64,000 nucleotides of DNA from Moniliella sp. 'wahieum' (taxonomy: Eukaryota; Basidiomycota; Moniliellomycetes; Moniliellales; Moniliellaceae), in assembly GCA_003971905.1 (NCBI GenBank), contig RSEE01000023.1:372001-436000 (forward strand), written 5' to 3'. A program made the translations under genes and the position numbers. This document shows, piece by piece, positions 21,575-32,570 of the stretch. The notes below the pieces were generated by a model. That model was not told the origin of the DNA, searched no databases, and saw only the letters and a list, made by a program, of their open reading frames with translations. Position 1 is the first letter of the stretch; every line of letters starts with the position of its first letter.

Positions 21575-23150
21575 TCATCCCGCCTCCCTCCCACGTCGGG
21601 GGTAGAAGGACGTGGGATTGAGATGGGGCGATTGGAACGAGTAATCGTATTCGTACGACTGTTGTTGCGGGCCATCGTCGTACCGATCAAATGGGTTGGG
21701 CATTGGCGCGTCCCATTCGATTGCTGGTCGGACGTCTTGGATCCATTCGAGCCGCTCCGGTCAAGCTCGGGCGTACCGTCAGGGTGGATCGTAGTGGAAG
21801 GTGGGCACAGGAGAGGAATGCACCCTGCCCCAAGAGGAGCGGCGGGGGGTGTTGTACGGGTCCTGCGCGGCGTAGGCGTTGCCGTACTCGGGCTCCCCAT
21901 AGCCCTCGTGAGCATTGACAATCGAGTCCAGACCACGGGCACGGTCGAGGTGTGCATACGGATCGACGGTGTTCAGATCAGAAGGGTTGATACTTTGGTC
22001 ATGTCCGTCCGTACGCCGACGCAGGGTATTGAGGGTAGCTGCCGTACTCGGGTTGCGAGGGGAAACCCCTGTGCCCACAGGGCGGCCCGTACTGGTCCAC
22101 TGGTCTGGCGCTCGGGTCCTGCAGATCCCGCTGTAGCAGTCTTCCGGCGCATTGGAATCGTCCAAGAACGCATCGGCAAGCGGGCGCTCTGGCGACGGAG
22201 AAGATCCTTGTCAAATGGGTTTCAAACGGTCGTTGGCATCGCGTTGGTGCTTGGCTCGGCGTAAAAGGTAGGCCAAGAGGGCCGCGAACGATTAGGCCCA
22301 CTGCGCCGCCGACGGCAATCCCAACAATCGGGCCCGTTCCAGGGAGGTTGGTTCGTACTCGAGGGTAAGGGCATCATTCCACTTCCCGAAGAAGAATCGG
22401 CACTCCCTGTGGTGACGGTGTGGTGGGAGCCGAGAAAGAGCCAGATGGGAGGCGGAGGAGGGGGGCATGCTCGTCAAGCTGCTACTGGCCAAACTCTGCT
22501 GGCCGGCAAAGGAAGCAGCGAAGACGCCGGCGGATAAACTAGTGGCAAGGATAAACTAGTCGGCAAAGAGAGAAGAGGGGTCGACAGCGCGTTGGTTTTG
22601 GATACGGCCGCGGTTGAAGTGGGTGCAGCGGATGAGAGGAAGAACTGAGCCCGGGGATGAAGTTGGAGAGACTGGCGGGATCTGAGCTACTGGATGCGTC
22701 GACGCTGGAAGAGGGGGACAGAGTGGGAAGATGGTGATTCTTCCGAGCTGGAGGCTTTGGAGCGCCACCATATGAGAAGGTTAGTCGATGGCAGGCGACA
22801 CCGTAGGTGCTATGGGGAAACTAATAAAACGTACATGGTGATTGGCTAGTTGGCGTCGCACTGGTCTCATGGGTGGAAGAAGCAGCGGAGGCAGTGGTAG
22901 AGGAGGCAGCCTCATGAGTTGATGTGGCAGCAGACGCAGAGCTGGGGGAGGGTGCGCTGCTTTCCGCACGTTGAGCAAGCCGGCCTCTGTTGCCCCAACG
23001 GCGCTGGTGAGCTCGGCGGGGGTTGGGCGGACGGGACTGCAATGGCGTTGGTGGGGGCCAAGAAGAAACGGGCGGAGGGGCGAGGGCAAGAAGGCAGCCC
23101 GCCAGAAGAGGGGGCGGGTGGAGTGGTGAGGCTGAGAAGGTGGTGCCAGA
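21575..23150 (-). CDS. Ser/Thr-rich single-pass membrane protein, possible wall-stress sensor type
   Basis: No exact family recognised. Assembled over several frames, the minus strand encodes a long Ser/Thr/Pro-rich ectodomain (STHEAASSTTASAASSTHET near 22880; SSSVDASSSSDPASLSNF near 22690; TVTTGSADSSSGSG near 22400). One membrane helix follows (GIAVGGAVGLIVRG near 22300), then a basic stop-transfer segment (RRAKHQRDANDR) and an acidic Pro/Gln/Tyr-rich cytoplasmic tail that ends SFYPRRGREAG at 21575. This layout is that of fungal Mid2/Wsc-like sensors and of several uncharacterised membrane proteins. No signal peptide or start codon could be fixed, so the 5' end is approximate and an upstream exon is possible. 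At least four frame changes occur. Confidence 0.5.
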
Positions 23151-24252
23151 TGTAAGAGGTGAGGGTCAGTGAGAGGGCGCTTTTAGCCAGTGCTCCCGGC
23201 CAGCCAGGCCAGTGCCCGCCACTGCCGGCCCCCCTGCGCGAGCGAGCCGCGACAGTGCTGCCGCGCTGCTGCCACCCTGCAGCGGGCAGCAGGCCAGTCG
23301 CGCAAGGGGAGCGCAGCCAGCGCCAGCAGGCCAGTGTGTGTGCAGTCGCCGGCGCCCAGGTGCGATGCGCCTCCTGGCGCCGCCCGTGGTTGCGCGCATC
23401 ATGCATGGTGCATGATGCATGCAAGGAGACAGGTGACATGCATGACATGTGGCATGGACAGGCGGCAGATGTGGCAGATCCCCGACGGATGCATGTCAGC
23501 CCTACACTGGCGCCATGCGGGCTACGCGCTGTCGCCCAGCCACAACGCCCTCAGCCTTGGCCAACCTCCAAGTCACGGGTGGCCAAGCCCCCGCCCAACC
23601 AACGGCGACTCCTGCGACCCCTGCTACCCCACGCCTACTATCCCCCGTTTGGCCAGGGCGGCGCATGGCGCAGTGCACGCCACATTTGGCCACTTGCCTT
23701 GTGCCCGCAGCGATGGCTGCGTAGCAGGCCACCCCATCCATCCATCCATCGCTCGCTGCTACCCGATCCAACGTGGAACGTGCAACCAGTGGAACCAGTC
23801 CGCCTGATCTGCGTCTCCGTTGGGGACCATTGCGGAGCCCATTCGGCCACTTGACTAGCTTGACTTGCAGATTGGCGTGGTCGTTCACGGAGTGTTCACC
23901 TTGAACAGTCACTAGTCAGCACTGGTCAGCAATAAATCTGGCATGCCACATGGAGTGTTGGTGGACCCTTTGTCCATCCACGAAGCGTAAACGAGAGGCT
24001 TCCGAAGGAGGACCAAACCATGCTGGTGATGAGGCCGGTGAGGTCGATGAAACGATGGAATATGGATGCATGGCCGATGGCCAAAACAAGGCCTATCAAG
24101 AAGGGTCTCCGGTCTGCCCAGGAGTCGACTCCCAATCGCGCACTGGGTCCGACGCCCAATCGGCCCACCTACAGCGGGCTTGGCAGATCCAGCGGTCCCC
24201 GCTACAGTTCCGTGATCCTGTGATCTGCCCCACGTTCCACGCGCCGCGTGGG

Positions 24253-24290
24253 GTCGATGCATGATGCATGGTGCATGCATGATGCACTTT
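24253..24290. repeat. ATGCAT palindrome cluster
   Basis: Several ATGCAT palindromes in a row: GATGCATGATGCATGGTGC followed by ATGCATGATGC. A second copy of the same pattern is at 23398-23425, about 850 bp away, and a short one near 44155. Steps are mainly 8 bp here. Confidence 0.75.
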
Positions 24291-24360
24291 GCATCAGTAA
24301 CTAGTAACTCAGTATACAGCTCTGCCCCTACTGTGCCTGCAACTGCATGGGCCAGTCTCT

Positions 24361-24432
24361 TCAACAGCTTCAAGAGCCTCAAGTCAACAACGTGGCTGCT
24401 TCAAGCTCAAGCTTCAAGCTTCAAGACGTTCA
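24361..24432. repeat. AAGCTT-based 7-bp palindrome array
   Basis: CAAGCTCAAGCTTCAAGC and flanking degenerate copies (AGCTTCAAGAG, GCTTCAAG, TTCAAGACG). Same unit as at 3380-3530 and 27718-27757. Confidence 0.75.
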
Positions 24433-25178
24433 ACCTCCTGGCAGTACATCGCACAGGAACGTCGCCCACATCAGGGCCTCAGGCCTCACCCCCACTAGCT
24501 CCACTGCTTACATGCTAACGCATTACTCCCATTGCTCGCCACGTGTCCGCAACGACCAACAATATATCTACACAATCACAAAGATGGGGGGGGGCAACCA
24601 GAAGTGCGGCACAGACGAAGGGTACAAGTACACGGTACAACGGAAAAGACGACCAAGTCGGCAAAAGCTAGCGAAGTGGGGACCAGAAAAGCGGTGACGC
24701 GGTGACGCTCGAAGCAGGAGGCATGAGGCCTGACGAGGGGGGCGGGGGGAGGGCAACAGAAACAAGGTGCAGGCAACCTAAGGCAAAGGGGCAAACCCCG
24801 AAGCCAAGGGATGCGAAAGCATCGACGCAGACTTAGTGGGCAGCTGTACATACCAAAGCAAAACACAAACACACACAAAAAGGCCACGGGCCGGGGGAAA
24901 AGCATCGAGAAGCCACCTAGGATCAGCGTTCGGGAAAAGGACAAAACAAGCGCAGAGGTAGGAGGTAAACTTGCCCAGGTATCTTTGTACGTGTCAACAG
25001 GACACTCCCAGCAAGTGGGAGGGGTGCAACGGACGCAGCACCGGGCTGGGGCTTGAAATCACGGGTCGGGGGCGAGAGAGAAAGGGTCGGCGAGGCCAAG
25101 CATCTGAGAGAGCTGCTCAGTTCCCCTTCTTGATTTTGACGTCCACCGTACAAGTGGAAGGGGGCGTCCGAGCACGTC

Positions 25179-25966
25179 CTAGAGTCCGCCGGAGTGTAGA
25201 ACGGCAGAGCAGCCGACGCGGGTGGTGTAGGCACCGAGGTTGTCGAGCGCTGCGACATGGCACCCGGACTCAGGGGCTTGTTCGCCTAGCACACCCATGC
25301 CCAGCTCGCGAGAAGTGACCGACGGCATCGAGGCCAAATCAATCTCGGCAAATGCCCCAGAGGTGCCAGTGGGAGGGCGTGGGAAAGTGACGGGGCATGC
25401 TTGCAAGACATCTTGCCCCAACGCAAGGCTGGGCTGAGGATGAGCTTGAACCTGGCGGGAGTCCGAGGGCATCATACCATGGAGTGGGGAGCGGGGTTGG
25501 GTTGAGACTGAGAAAGCTCCTGGGGCTGAGACTGAGACTGAGGCTGAGGCTGAAGTTGAGAGGAGGCCGCCCCCTGAGGTTGTCCTGCGCTTGCAGGGTG
25601 CAATAAGAGACCGTCAGCAGAGGCAAAAGCGAATTGAGCAGCCTCGAGCGGCCAGTCGCCCTGGTGGGCGAGAAGGCAGCGTTCGACAAGCGAGCGCAGG
25701 TGAGCGTTTTCACGCCGGACAAGGTAGTTGTCCACCTCGATCTGGGTCAGGTGGGCAGGAGAAGAGTCCGGAGAGCGTTCCCGGGCTCGCTGAAGGTCAA
25801 GCTGCAGCTGCTCGATTTGGCATTTGAGCTCGCCATTCTCGGCGGTGAGCTGCTCCAGTTGGATCTTCCTCCGGTCGCGGAAGCGTGCGACGGCCTGGGC
25901 GTTCTTGGACCGTTGGCGGGGCGGGACGGGTTCCTGCGAGGTGCGTTTGGGCGAAGAAGCAGGCAT
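25179..25966 (-). CDS. bZIP transcription factor
   Basis: Short fungal basic leucine-zipper protein of about 260 residues. ATG 25966 gives MPASSPKRTSQEPV, followed within 20 residues by the basic region NAQAVARFRDRRK (N-x7-R pattern). A coiled coil continues with LEQLTAENGELKCQIEQLQL. A second helical segment (VRRENAHLRSLVERCLL) follows near 25690. The tail has a Gln/Ser-Pro tract (QPQPQSQSQPQEL) near 25530. One frame change near 25475, inside PHSMM, joins the tail to a segment ending VGCSAVLHSGGL at the stop 25179. Homo- or heterodimer formation and nuclear location are expected from the family. Alanines inside the basic region resemble the Yap/GCN4 group, but I cannot assign a named ortholog or regulon. 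Confidence 0.82.
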
Positions 25967-26553
25967 GGTGCAGGCAGGAGAGAGGCCAAGGAGGAGGCGA
26001 AGAGGGAGGTGGTAGCAAGGCAGCAAACAGGGGAGGGCGCAGGGAGCGGAGCGTGCTACGCGGGGATCTTATACCGCTGCCGCAGCAGCTGCAGCGCCCT
26101 CGATCGAGCTGGGGCGAGAGGGTGACACTGGGTTTGTGCCTGGCCTCGTTGGTCCGGGTGGGCCCTGGCGCACATGCCTCCTGCCTCTCTCCCAGTGGCC
26201 GAGCCAGCTCCGGGCAGCACAGCGGCACTGTAGGCGCGGCGGGGCGGAGCTGCAGGGGAAGCGCAGGGCTGCGCAGGCAGCAGGGCACTAGCACCAGCAG
26301 CCACCGCGGGTGTGCTCAGCCCTACTGCGGTGTGGTGCCCTTGAGCAGGTATTCCGAGTGGAGCACAGGGGAAGTTTGGGGGGCCACAGGCGCCGTGCGG
26401 GGGACAATCGCGCTGGACTATGGTTTGGGCTGGGCTGGACTGGGCTGGCCGGCATGCCGTGCGGTGCGGGGGCAGCGCCAACCTACCGGCGCCATGCCCC
26501 GGGCCTTCCCCGGCTCACGCGCCCCGTCTGTCGTCGGCGACTGAAGGCCACCG

Positions 26554-26698
26554 GCAGTACTCAGACTCGCTGCCGATGCAGGCACCAGTACTCCACCAGT
26601 ACTCCAAATACTCCACCACTACTCCCGTACTCAGTACTCAGTATGCACTAGCCACTAGTCACTAGCCACTCCTCCTCTGCACGCGCTAGTCACTAGCT
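26554..26698. repeat. AGTACT then ACTAGT palindrome arrays
   Basis: First half: AGTACTC repeated with variants (CAGTACTCAG, CCAGTACTCC, CTCAGTACTCAGT). Second half: CACTAGCCACTAGTCACTAG and GCTAGTCACTAGC. Two different cores sit back to back, both A-N4-T palindromes at about 7-bp spacing. Confidence 0.8.
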
Positions 26699-27000
26699 CG
26701 CGCTCACTTGTCCATGCCACTAGTGACTCGCTGCGCTGAGGCTAATCTCGATCGCCGCCGTGCCAAAGCAGTCAATTCTAAAGCACACCATTCCCCAGAC
26801 CAGCTGTGACAAATGTGATGCCAGTGATAAGGTTGTGGTTCAAAGACAGCGGAGCACACGGTACCCGGGGGTCGGCGTCCTGAGTATGAGTACCGACGGT
26901 GCAGCGCAAACGTGCAACCGCACATCAGGCGGAGCGCCAGTGACTTTGTGATACGCGGAACGCAAAACGCGGAACGACGCGGAACCGACCGCACTAGCTC

Positions 27001-27094
27001 TTGTTGAACGTTGAAGCTTGAACATTGAACGTTGAACATGAATTGAACGTTGAACGTTGAACATTGAACATTGAATGTCAACGTGTTCAACGTT
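27001..27094. repeat. AACGTT-based palindrome array
   Basis: Roughly a dozen copies of TTGAACGTTGAAC-type sequence with variants (GAACATTGAAC, GAAGCTTGAAC). The core AACGTT plus G recurs at 7 bp; some cores are mutated to AACATT, others to AAGCTT. Confidence 0.85.
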
Positions 27095-27095
27095 C

Positions 27096-27126
27096 GCGCG
27101 TCACGCGTCACGCGTCACGCGTCACG
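27096..27126. repeat. ACGCGTC heptamer array
   Basis: Four nearly perfect tandem heptamers: GCGCGTC followed by ACGCGTC three times and a partial copy. It abuts the AACGTT array. Single or double copies recur near 1565, 28030 and 39060. Confidence 0.88.
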
Positions 27127-27177
27127 TTTTTCAAGTTGAAAGCTAAGCCTTGGCGCTAAACCTAACACGAAACGCAA

Positions 27178-27224
27178 ACGTTAAATTGGTACACGTTAAA
27201 CGTACGTTAAACGTTAAACGTTAA
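27178..27224. repeat. ACGTTAA heptamer array
   Basis: ACGTTAAACGTACGTTAAACG then ACGTTAAAG. The unit ACGTTAA is again 7 bp. The palindrome here is AACGTT or TTAACGTTAA depending on phase. Confidence 0.8.
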
Positions 27225-27717
27225 AGACATCTTAAGATCTTAACCGGGTACGATTCAATCCCACTCTCGGTGGAGCCGGTGGAGTCGGTGGAGTATGGAA
27301 GCAGCTGTGTCACGCGGCGTGTCGTGTGGCGTGTAGCGACAGGCCGCCCTGGAGTATCCTTGTCTTCCGATCCCCGATTTCACCGAGTTGTCGATAATCG
27401 CGGAGGGCTGAACGATCGATGATTCGATCGATGAGCGCCATGTCAGTACTACTCAGTAAAGTCCCTCCCTCCCTCCCTCCCGCAGTGGCCAGAACTACAG
27501 TTCCACCCAGCCCAGCTTCCAGGCCAGTTCTCGGGGCCTCGGATCCAACGCACCATGGCCGCTGGTGATGCGCTGATGTACGCGTCCAAGCCGAATCTGG
27601 AGGGCCCAGCCCATATACCACTCCCTCCCTACCGAAATGCCCCACGCTTGCTCCCGTCTGCAAACCTATGGAGTTACGGAATGACAGGGATGGCGGCTCG
27701 CCCAATTGATATTGAGC

Positions 27718-27757
27718 CTTGAAGCTAGCTTGAAGCTTCAAGCTTCAAGCTTCAAGG
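27718..27757. repeat. AAGCTTC heptamer array
   Basis: AGCTAGCTTGAAGCTTC followed by three more AAGCTTC-type units. It switches from G spacer to C spacer at a centre of symmetry, so the array is an inverted repeat as well as a tandem one. Confidence 0.85.
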
Positions 27758-28265
27758 CAATGTATGATTGGGCATACATAGTCTTGGGCAGTGCGGCCCA
27801 CGCGGACCGCGGAGAAACTGCATCACGAACAACACAGCGTTCACCGAGTGTGACATGTGACATGTGATGCTGATGCAATGGGCAACATGTGATTCATCCA
27901 TCGGCGTCTCTCGGTGCTACCTTCGGCCTTTCTTTGAGCATCCAATATCCAATGCCCAAGGCATCCGGCTCCTATACCCTACCTGAGGCTGGAGGCTGGA
28001 GGCCGGAGGCCTGACGAGTGACGAGTGGCGCGTGACGCGTGACGCAGACAAATGTGAGATTGTGAAATATGTGATGGTGTGTGATTAATGGTTCTCGATT
28101 CTGGGCTGCGAATGTGATTTGAGTGATGTAGCGCAGGGCAACAACGCTCTGCTTTCGGCTGCTTTCGCCCATCATAGTGATAGCATAGCAGCGCATAGCC
28201 CCCCCCCACGTGCTTAGGCGGGCGTGTGGCAAAAAACACCCACAGACCAAATTAAACTTTAGGGG

Positions 28266-28287
28266 CCGACGGAACCTTATCCGTCGG
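28266..28287. other. Perfect 7-bp hairpin
   Basis: CCGACGG (28266-28272) and CCGTCGG (28281-28287) are exact inverted copies around an 8-base loop. No T run follows at once and no RNA family is recognised, so a role is unknown. Confidence 0.5.
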
Positions 28288-29538
28288 TTGCCTTTTCGGA
28301 AGCGAGCATCAGGAAAAAGTCGTAAAAGTGCCACAATAGAGTGCAATGCATACACCCACACCAGCACGTCCCACACCAGCTATCCCTTCCGTATCCCTAC
28401 GTGTTCTTGTCCCCCATGTACCCAGTCCCGTGGTGCATGGTTCGGACGTCGGCGTTGTAAATATTGAATGCCCCCACGATCCGTCGGGACGCTATTTCCA
28501 GGACAGCGCCCCCCCCCCCTTGTTGATTGTTTGTTTTGGCACTGTGCAACCCCACATCAGGCAACCGCTCGCAGCACAAACAACAATCAGCTATATCCAG
28601 AAGGTACCAGGTGGTACCTCTTCTCTGGAGCTGGTGCTGATGTGCAACTAATGTCGGAGGGTAAGTAACAACTTACCGGCAGTTACCGACGGTTACCAGT
28701 TATGACGGTTATCTCTAGATCCGCGTCCATTTCATGGACAAGCTGAAGGCTGGGACAGGGGAAACGCTACGTCTAAACCGAACCGTTCATCTTGCGGGGG
28801 TTACTTGGAAGCGCCACTAAGGTCAAGGAACCAGGGGGTCTTGCCAGGATATCAGGACCCTCCGGTTCTCGCCATCCGTCCCGTCTTGCCTTTCTACCGG
28901 ATGCCTCTCTCGTACGAAATGTGGCCACAAATGGCTTCAGAGACCCTCCTTTAGCCGAAAGAATGAGGGCGAGGGCAAAGTAATACACTGGGCGATCATC
29001 AATGGGTGCGAGCACGATAAAGTGGTCACACCAACGGGAGCCCAGAACCGCGGTTGTCCGTTATAACTGAGAGAAGTAGGGCCACCGTACGCTAATAGTA
29101 CCAAGCTAAGGACGATTGCACTGTGCAAGGGAAGATAGGAAACAGTCAGAGATAGCTTCTTGTAAGCTCATGACACTAGTCCGACCTTGTGTGCAATAAC
29201 AGGGAGAAAAGAAAGAGAGGGGAAGGAGACGCGCAAGGGATAACCAGTTCGAGCTCTCGAGGAGCGAAACAATGAGAAGACTTCCGCATACCAGTGGATG
29301 TTGGTTGCAAAAGCCAATGACATGTGAGTGCATGAAGAGGCCATACTCTAACATTAGCTCCATATTAGTACACAACACTGGTAACGGCTATTGACTGAAT
29401 ACTGAATGAACTATGTTGGAAGATGTCACAGAGTGTACATATATGAGTGCAGTAGTTGTATTCAATTGTCGAGAAACGGGCATATGGAAGAGGGCAAAGG
29501 GGTAGGCAATGCAAGTGGGAGAAAGAACGGGGGGGGAT

Positions 29539-31249
29539 TCATGCACATGGTTGGCGTAAGGGCAGATTTTTTTTGCTAAACTGGTTTTCCGAGTTGTACG
29601 AGCCCATGGCCGCCGTCGACGACACGCCGCCCGTGACGGTTTTGAGGAGCGAGTCGACGTAGCTGGCGCCGGACCATTTTTGGTGGGTAAGCGTGTCGGT
29701 GCCCAGCTCGCGCTCCTTGCGCTGGACAATCTCGACGTACGCCTTCATCCCCTCGGTGGCAAAGTTCTTGGCAAAGAGGTCGGAAATGTACGCGTCCGTG
29801 TGCAGGCCAGCAAGTGTGATGAACTGGAAAATGAACCGAGCTTGCCCAGGTCCCAGACGTAGTCTTTCATCTGCGACGTGTTGAGGCCGCGGCGTCCCAG
29901 TTGAACGAAGGCGAAAGGTTGTAGGCGAGCCACTGATGGGGAACGGCAGCATGCACTCCGTCGGCAAACTTGGCTTGGGCATAGATGGGCGACTTGGTCT
30001 CCATCCAGATCAGGTCGGCGTAAGGGCTAAAGGCGATGGCACGGTTGATCGCACATGCGTGCCGCCCTGGTAGCGGTAGTAGCCTTCCCGTGTCCGCGGG
30101 GCGTCCCAGTCCCAGAAAAAGTCCGTCACGCCATACTTGGCCGCCAGAGCGCGGGCAGCATGGTTCGACAGCCCCTTGGCCTCAGCCTGGAACTTGGCGG
30201 CATCCCCTCCCTTGGCCTTGATTGCATCCGCCACGGCGTCCCCAAACAGTTTGAGCCCAGCAGCAGCCACCCAGTCGTCCTCGACTTTTGCAGAGCATCC
30301 CCCGACGCGCCAGCGGCCTCAGCACGGTTCATGACCGTAACCAGCGGCTCGAGGGCGGCGTTGGTGGAACCAATGATGAACGCATGGTCGCGTTCGTCAA
30401 TGTTGGATGTGATGAGCGTGGCTGCCTCCGAGTCGGTCCGAGCGACGGCAATGTTGTCGACGCCCATAATGTCGTACTGGAAACGGATGGCGATCAGACG
30501 GTTGATGTGCTCCTGGATCGGCACCAGCACTTGCCCGCCATGTGCCCACACTTTTTCGTACCGGGCGCCTGGTCCTCAATGTGGATCCCGGCCGCACCTT
30601 TCTCAACAAAGAGCTTGGTCAGCTTCATCACTGCCGTCAATCCACCGTGGCCCGTGTCGGCGTCGGCGACAATGGGGCGGAGGTAGTCGTGTGTAGGGCG
30701 TGTTGGCACGCTGCTCAGGCGTCAAGCCAGAGCGCGCTTCGCGCTGCTTGCGGTCATGGAAGAGCTGGGCCATAAAGAGATGCTCAACCTTGTTGGGAAC
30801 CGTGTTGTACGGGTAGTCAGCCAGGTCGGGACCGGGCTCGTTCGTCGAGCTGGCGGTCGAAGACGATTGCCATCCCGACACATACACCGCCTCGAGGTAC
30901 TTGGCCATCTGGGTGATCTGGACGGGTCCAGCGCGCCATAGGTGTGCGACGGGCGTCGCTTGTTGGCCCAGTGCTGTTCGAGCAGGCCCCACAACTTTTT
31001 GGCCTGGACGTTGGAAGGGTATTCGATCGGGATGGTACCGCGCTTGGAAACACCTGGCGGCTGTGTAGGGCCGCTTGGTATGCGCAAAGCGGGACGACTA
31101 TAGGTGAGAGGGCACAAAGAGGTCAGTGGAACTCCCCAACGGCAGGAGGCGGGATAGGAAAGCGCGGCCGCCAACATACCTGCCACCACTGCTCGACAGC
31201 GTTCACTTCAGCGTCAAAGATGCGTGCTCAGCGTCGGAGGAAATGCCAT
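29539..31249 (-). CDS. ICL1: Isocitrate lyase
   Basis: Glyoxylate-cycle enzyme that splits isocitrate into succinate and glyoxylate, needed for growth on acetate, ethanol or fatty acids. Minus-strand segments read in order: NAVEQWW near 31190, [19 protein letters not shown] near 31040, HTYGALDP with [18 protein letters not shown] near 30930-30870, [11 protein letters not shown] near 30670, the catalytic signature KKCGHMAGK near 30555, [33 protein letters not shown] near 30430, and the C-terminal [20 protein letters not shown] with SSTAAMG near 29620. ATG 31249 is the likely start. A first intron fits at 31098-31179 (GTATG...TATAG) directly after GAGCAGTGGTGGCAG. At least six frame changes occur. 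No C-terminal peroxisomal tripeptide is evident, but the exact end is uncertain. Confidence 0.93.
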
Positions 31250-32570
31250 GGTGGAAGCGGAGATGGTTGGAGGGTGGGGTGGGAGGTGGAGGGAGAACAG
31301 TACGAAACGATGGGGCTGGCGAGGGGGGATTTAATACGATTGATTGCCCAGCGGTGGGAAGCAACGGACGGAGATGCTGATGACAGAGCTCTCAGGCTGA
31401 GATCTGAGACGGTGGTGCGGGGGGGTGTTTGCACCGAGTGGCGGGGTGCTGGCTTGGTCGGCGCAAGCGGATTTGGGCGCTGGGATGGGCAGGGTGCCCG
31501 GCCGGGAGACAGTCAGCGTGTCTGGTGTCTGGGGTACTATGGCCTCGAGGGTATGGGAGAGTATGGGAGGGTACAGGGTGGTGCGTGGTGGTGTCCGGTG
31601 CTGCGGCCCGCTTGGCCCGGCCGGGATGGAGTGTTGATATTGAGGCAGAGCGTAGTGGCAGCGTCGGCCAGGCGCTCAGCGCTCGACTGAGCCGCTGAAC
31701 GTTCACACGTTGACCGTTACCGCGCGTCGACGTCGTCAACGTTCAACGTGGCCACAGCCGCCGCTTTCACTTGCGGGCGTCTTGCAAGCCCCGCATTCCC
31801 CGCACTGGCTCATTTGGTGCTGCGGAGGATGCCGGCTGGTGCGGACGCGCGGGGAGAGGATGGCAGTTGCCTGCCGCTGCACTAACCGACGCCCCCGGCG
31901 CAGCGCCCATAATATACGTAGCAGCATCATTGGGGTTTCTTCCCCCGCTAAAACCGCCAGCGTCCGGCGCAGACGAAGCTGCTGCGGAGTTGACGGAAAT
32001 GCCCATTCGGTGCACGCCCTGCCTAGCTGCCCGCTCTCCTAAGTGATGGGATCGACCCAAGGCAGCCGGGACGGCAGTCTGAACGCATCGATCCAAGGCG
32101 TATATAAAAGCCTCTGGACGGTAACCGATCGGCCCCCAGCAGATGCCGGCGAGTGACGTAATAGGCCGCCCACACCCGCAACCGGAAGGTGCCGAAGGGC
32201 CGAGGCTGGTTGCTGGTGAAATTGTGAAACGTTGGCTGAGGCGCACCAGATAGATCTTCGATTGGATATTGATATTGAGATCTGGGATGCTGGCATCCTG
32301 CTTGGCGCCTGCTCGTCCCGGCCGGGTGGCCCCGGAAACACAACGCGGGTGGGGCCGGCGGGGCACTGGAGGGCGCTGGGCCGACTGACGCTGCCCAGGG
32401 TGGATGCATTATGCCAGTGCTTGATATTCGCTCAATCGAGCGCATCTCCCCCGGCGCATCCCCCCATCTGTATAGTGACCACATGTGCATGCTCTCTAGA
32501 TCGCATCTGCTGCCCCTCGTACTCCCCTCGTCTCTAGCACCATTGCGCTTCCCCTCCTCTGTCCGTGTTC
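31250..32570. other. Gene-free stretch between divergent ICL1 and F-box genes
   Basis: About 1.3 kb. It holds the isocitrate lyase promoter; a TTTAATACG element lies about 80 bp upstream of the ATG. A GTCAACGTTCAACG cluster lies near 31735. Frames between 31770 and 32490 are long but of biased Ala/Pro/Gly/Arg composition, with no recognisable domain; I treat them as non-coding. Confidence 0.55.

Larger units (their letters stand above)
23151..25178. other. Gene-free, repeat-bearing stretch
   Basis: About 2 kb with no recognised gene. It contains ATGCAT clusters (23398-23425 and 24253-24290), an AAGCTT cluster (24361-24432) and ACTAGTAACTCAG near 24300. From 24580 the plus strand is purine-rich, with a G8 run. 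Confidence 0.6.
25967..29538. other. Large gene-free, repeat-rich stretch
   Basis: About 3.6 kb without any recognisable protein or RNA gene, bounded by two minus-strand genes. It carries the richest set of palindrome-heptamer arrays in the window (26554-27224 and 27718-27757, listed separately), a CCCTCCCTCCCTCCC run near 27465, and a hairpin at 28266. From 28700 to 29400 the sequence is less repetitive. Nothing there looks coding. Confidence 0.65.

Noticed and set aside
31767-32490. Overlapping minus-strand frames upstream of the F-box gene
   Set aside because: Ala/Pro/Arg-biased with no domain. The region is the probable shared promoter area of ICL1 and the F-box gene.
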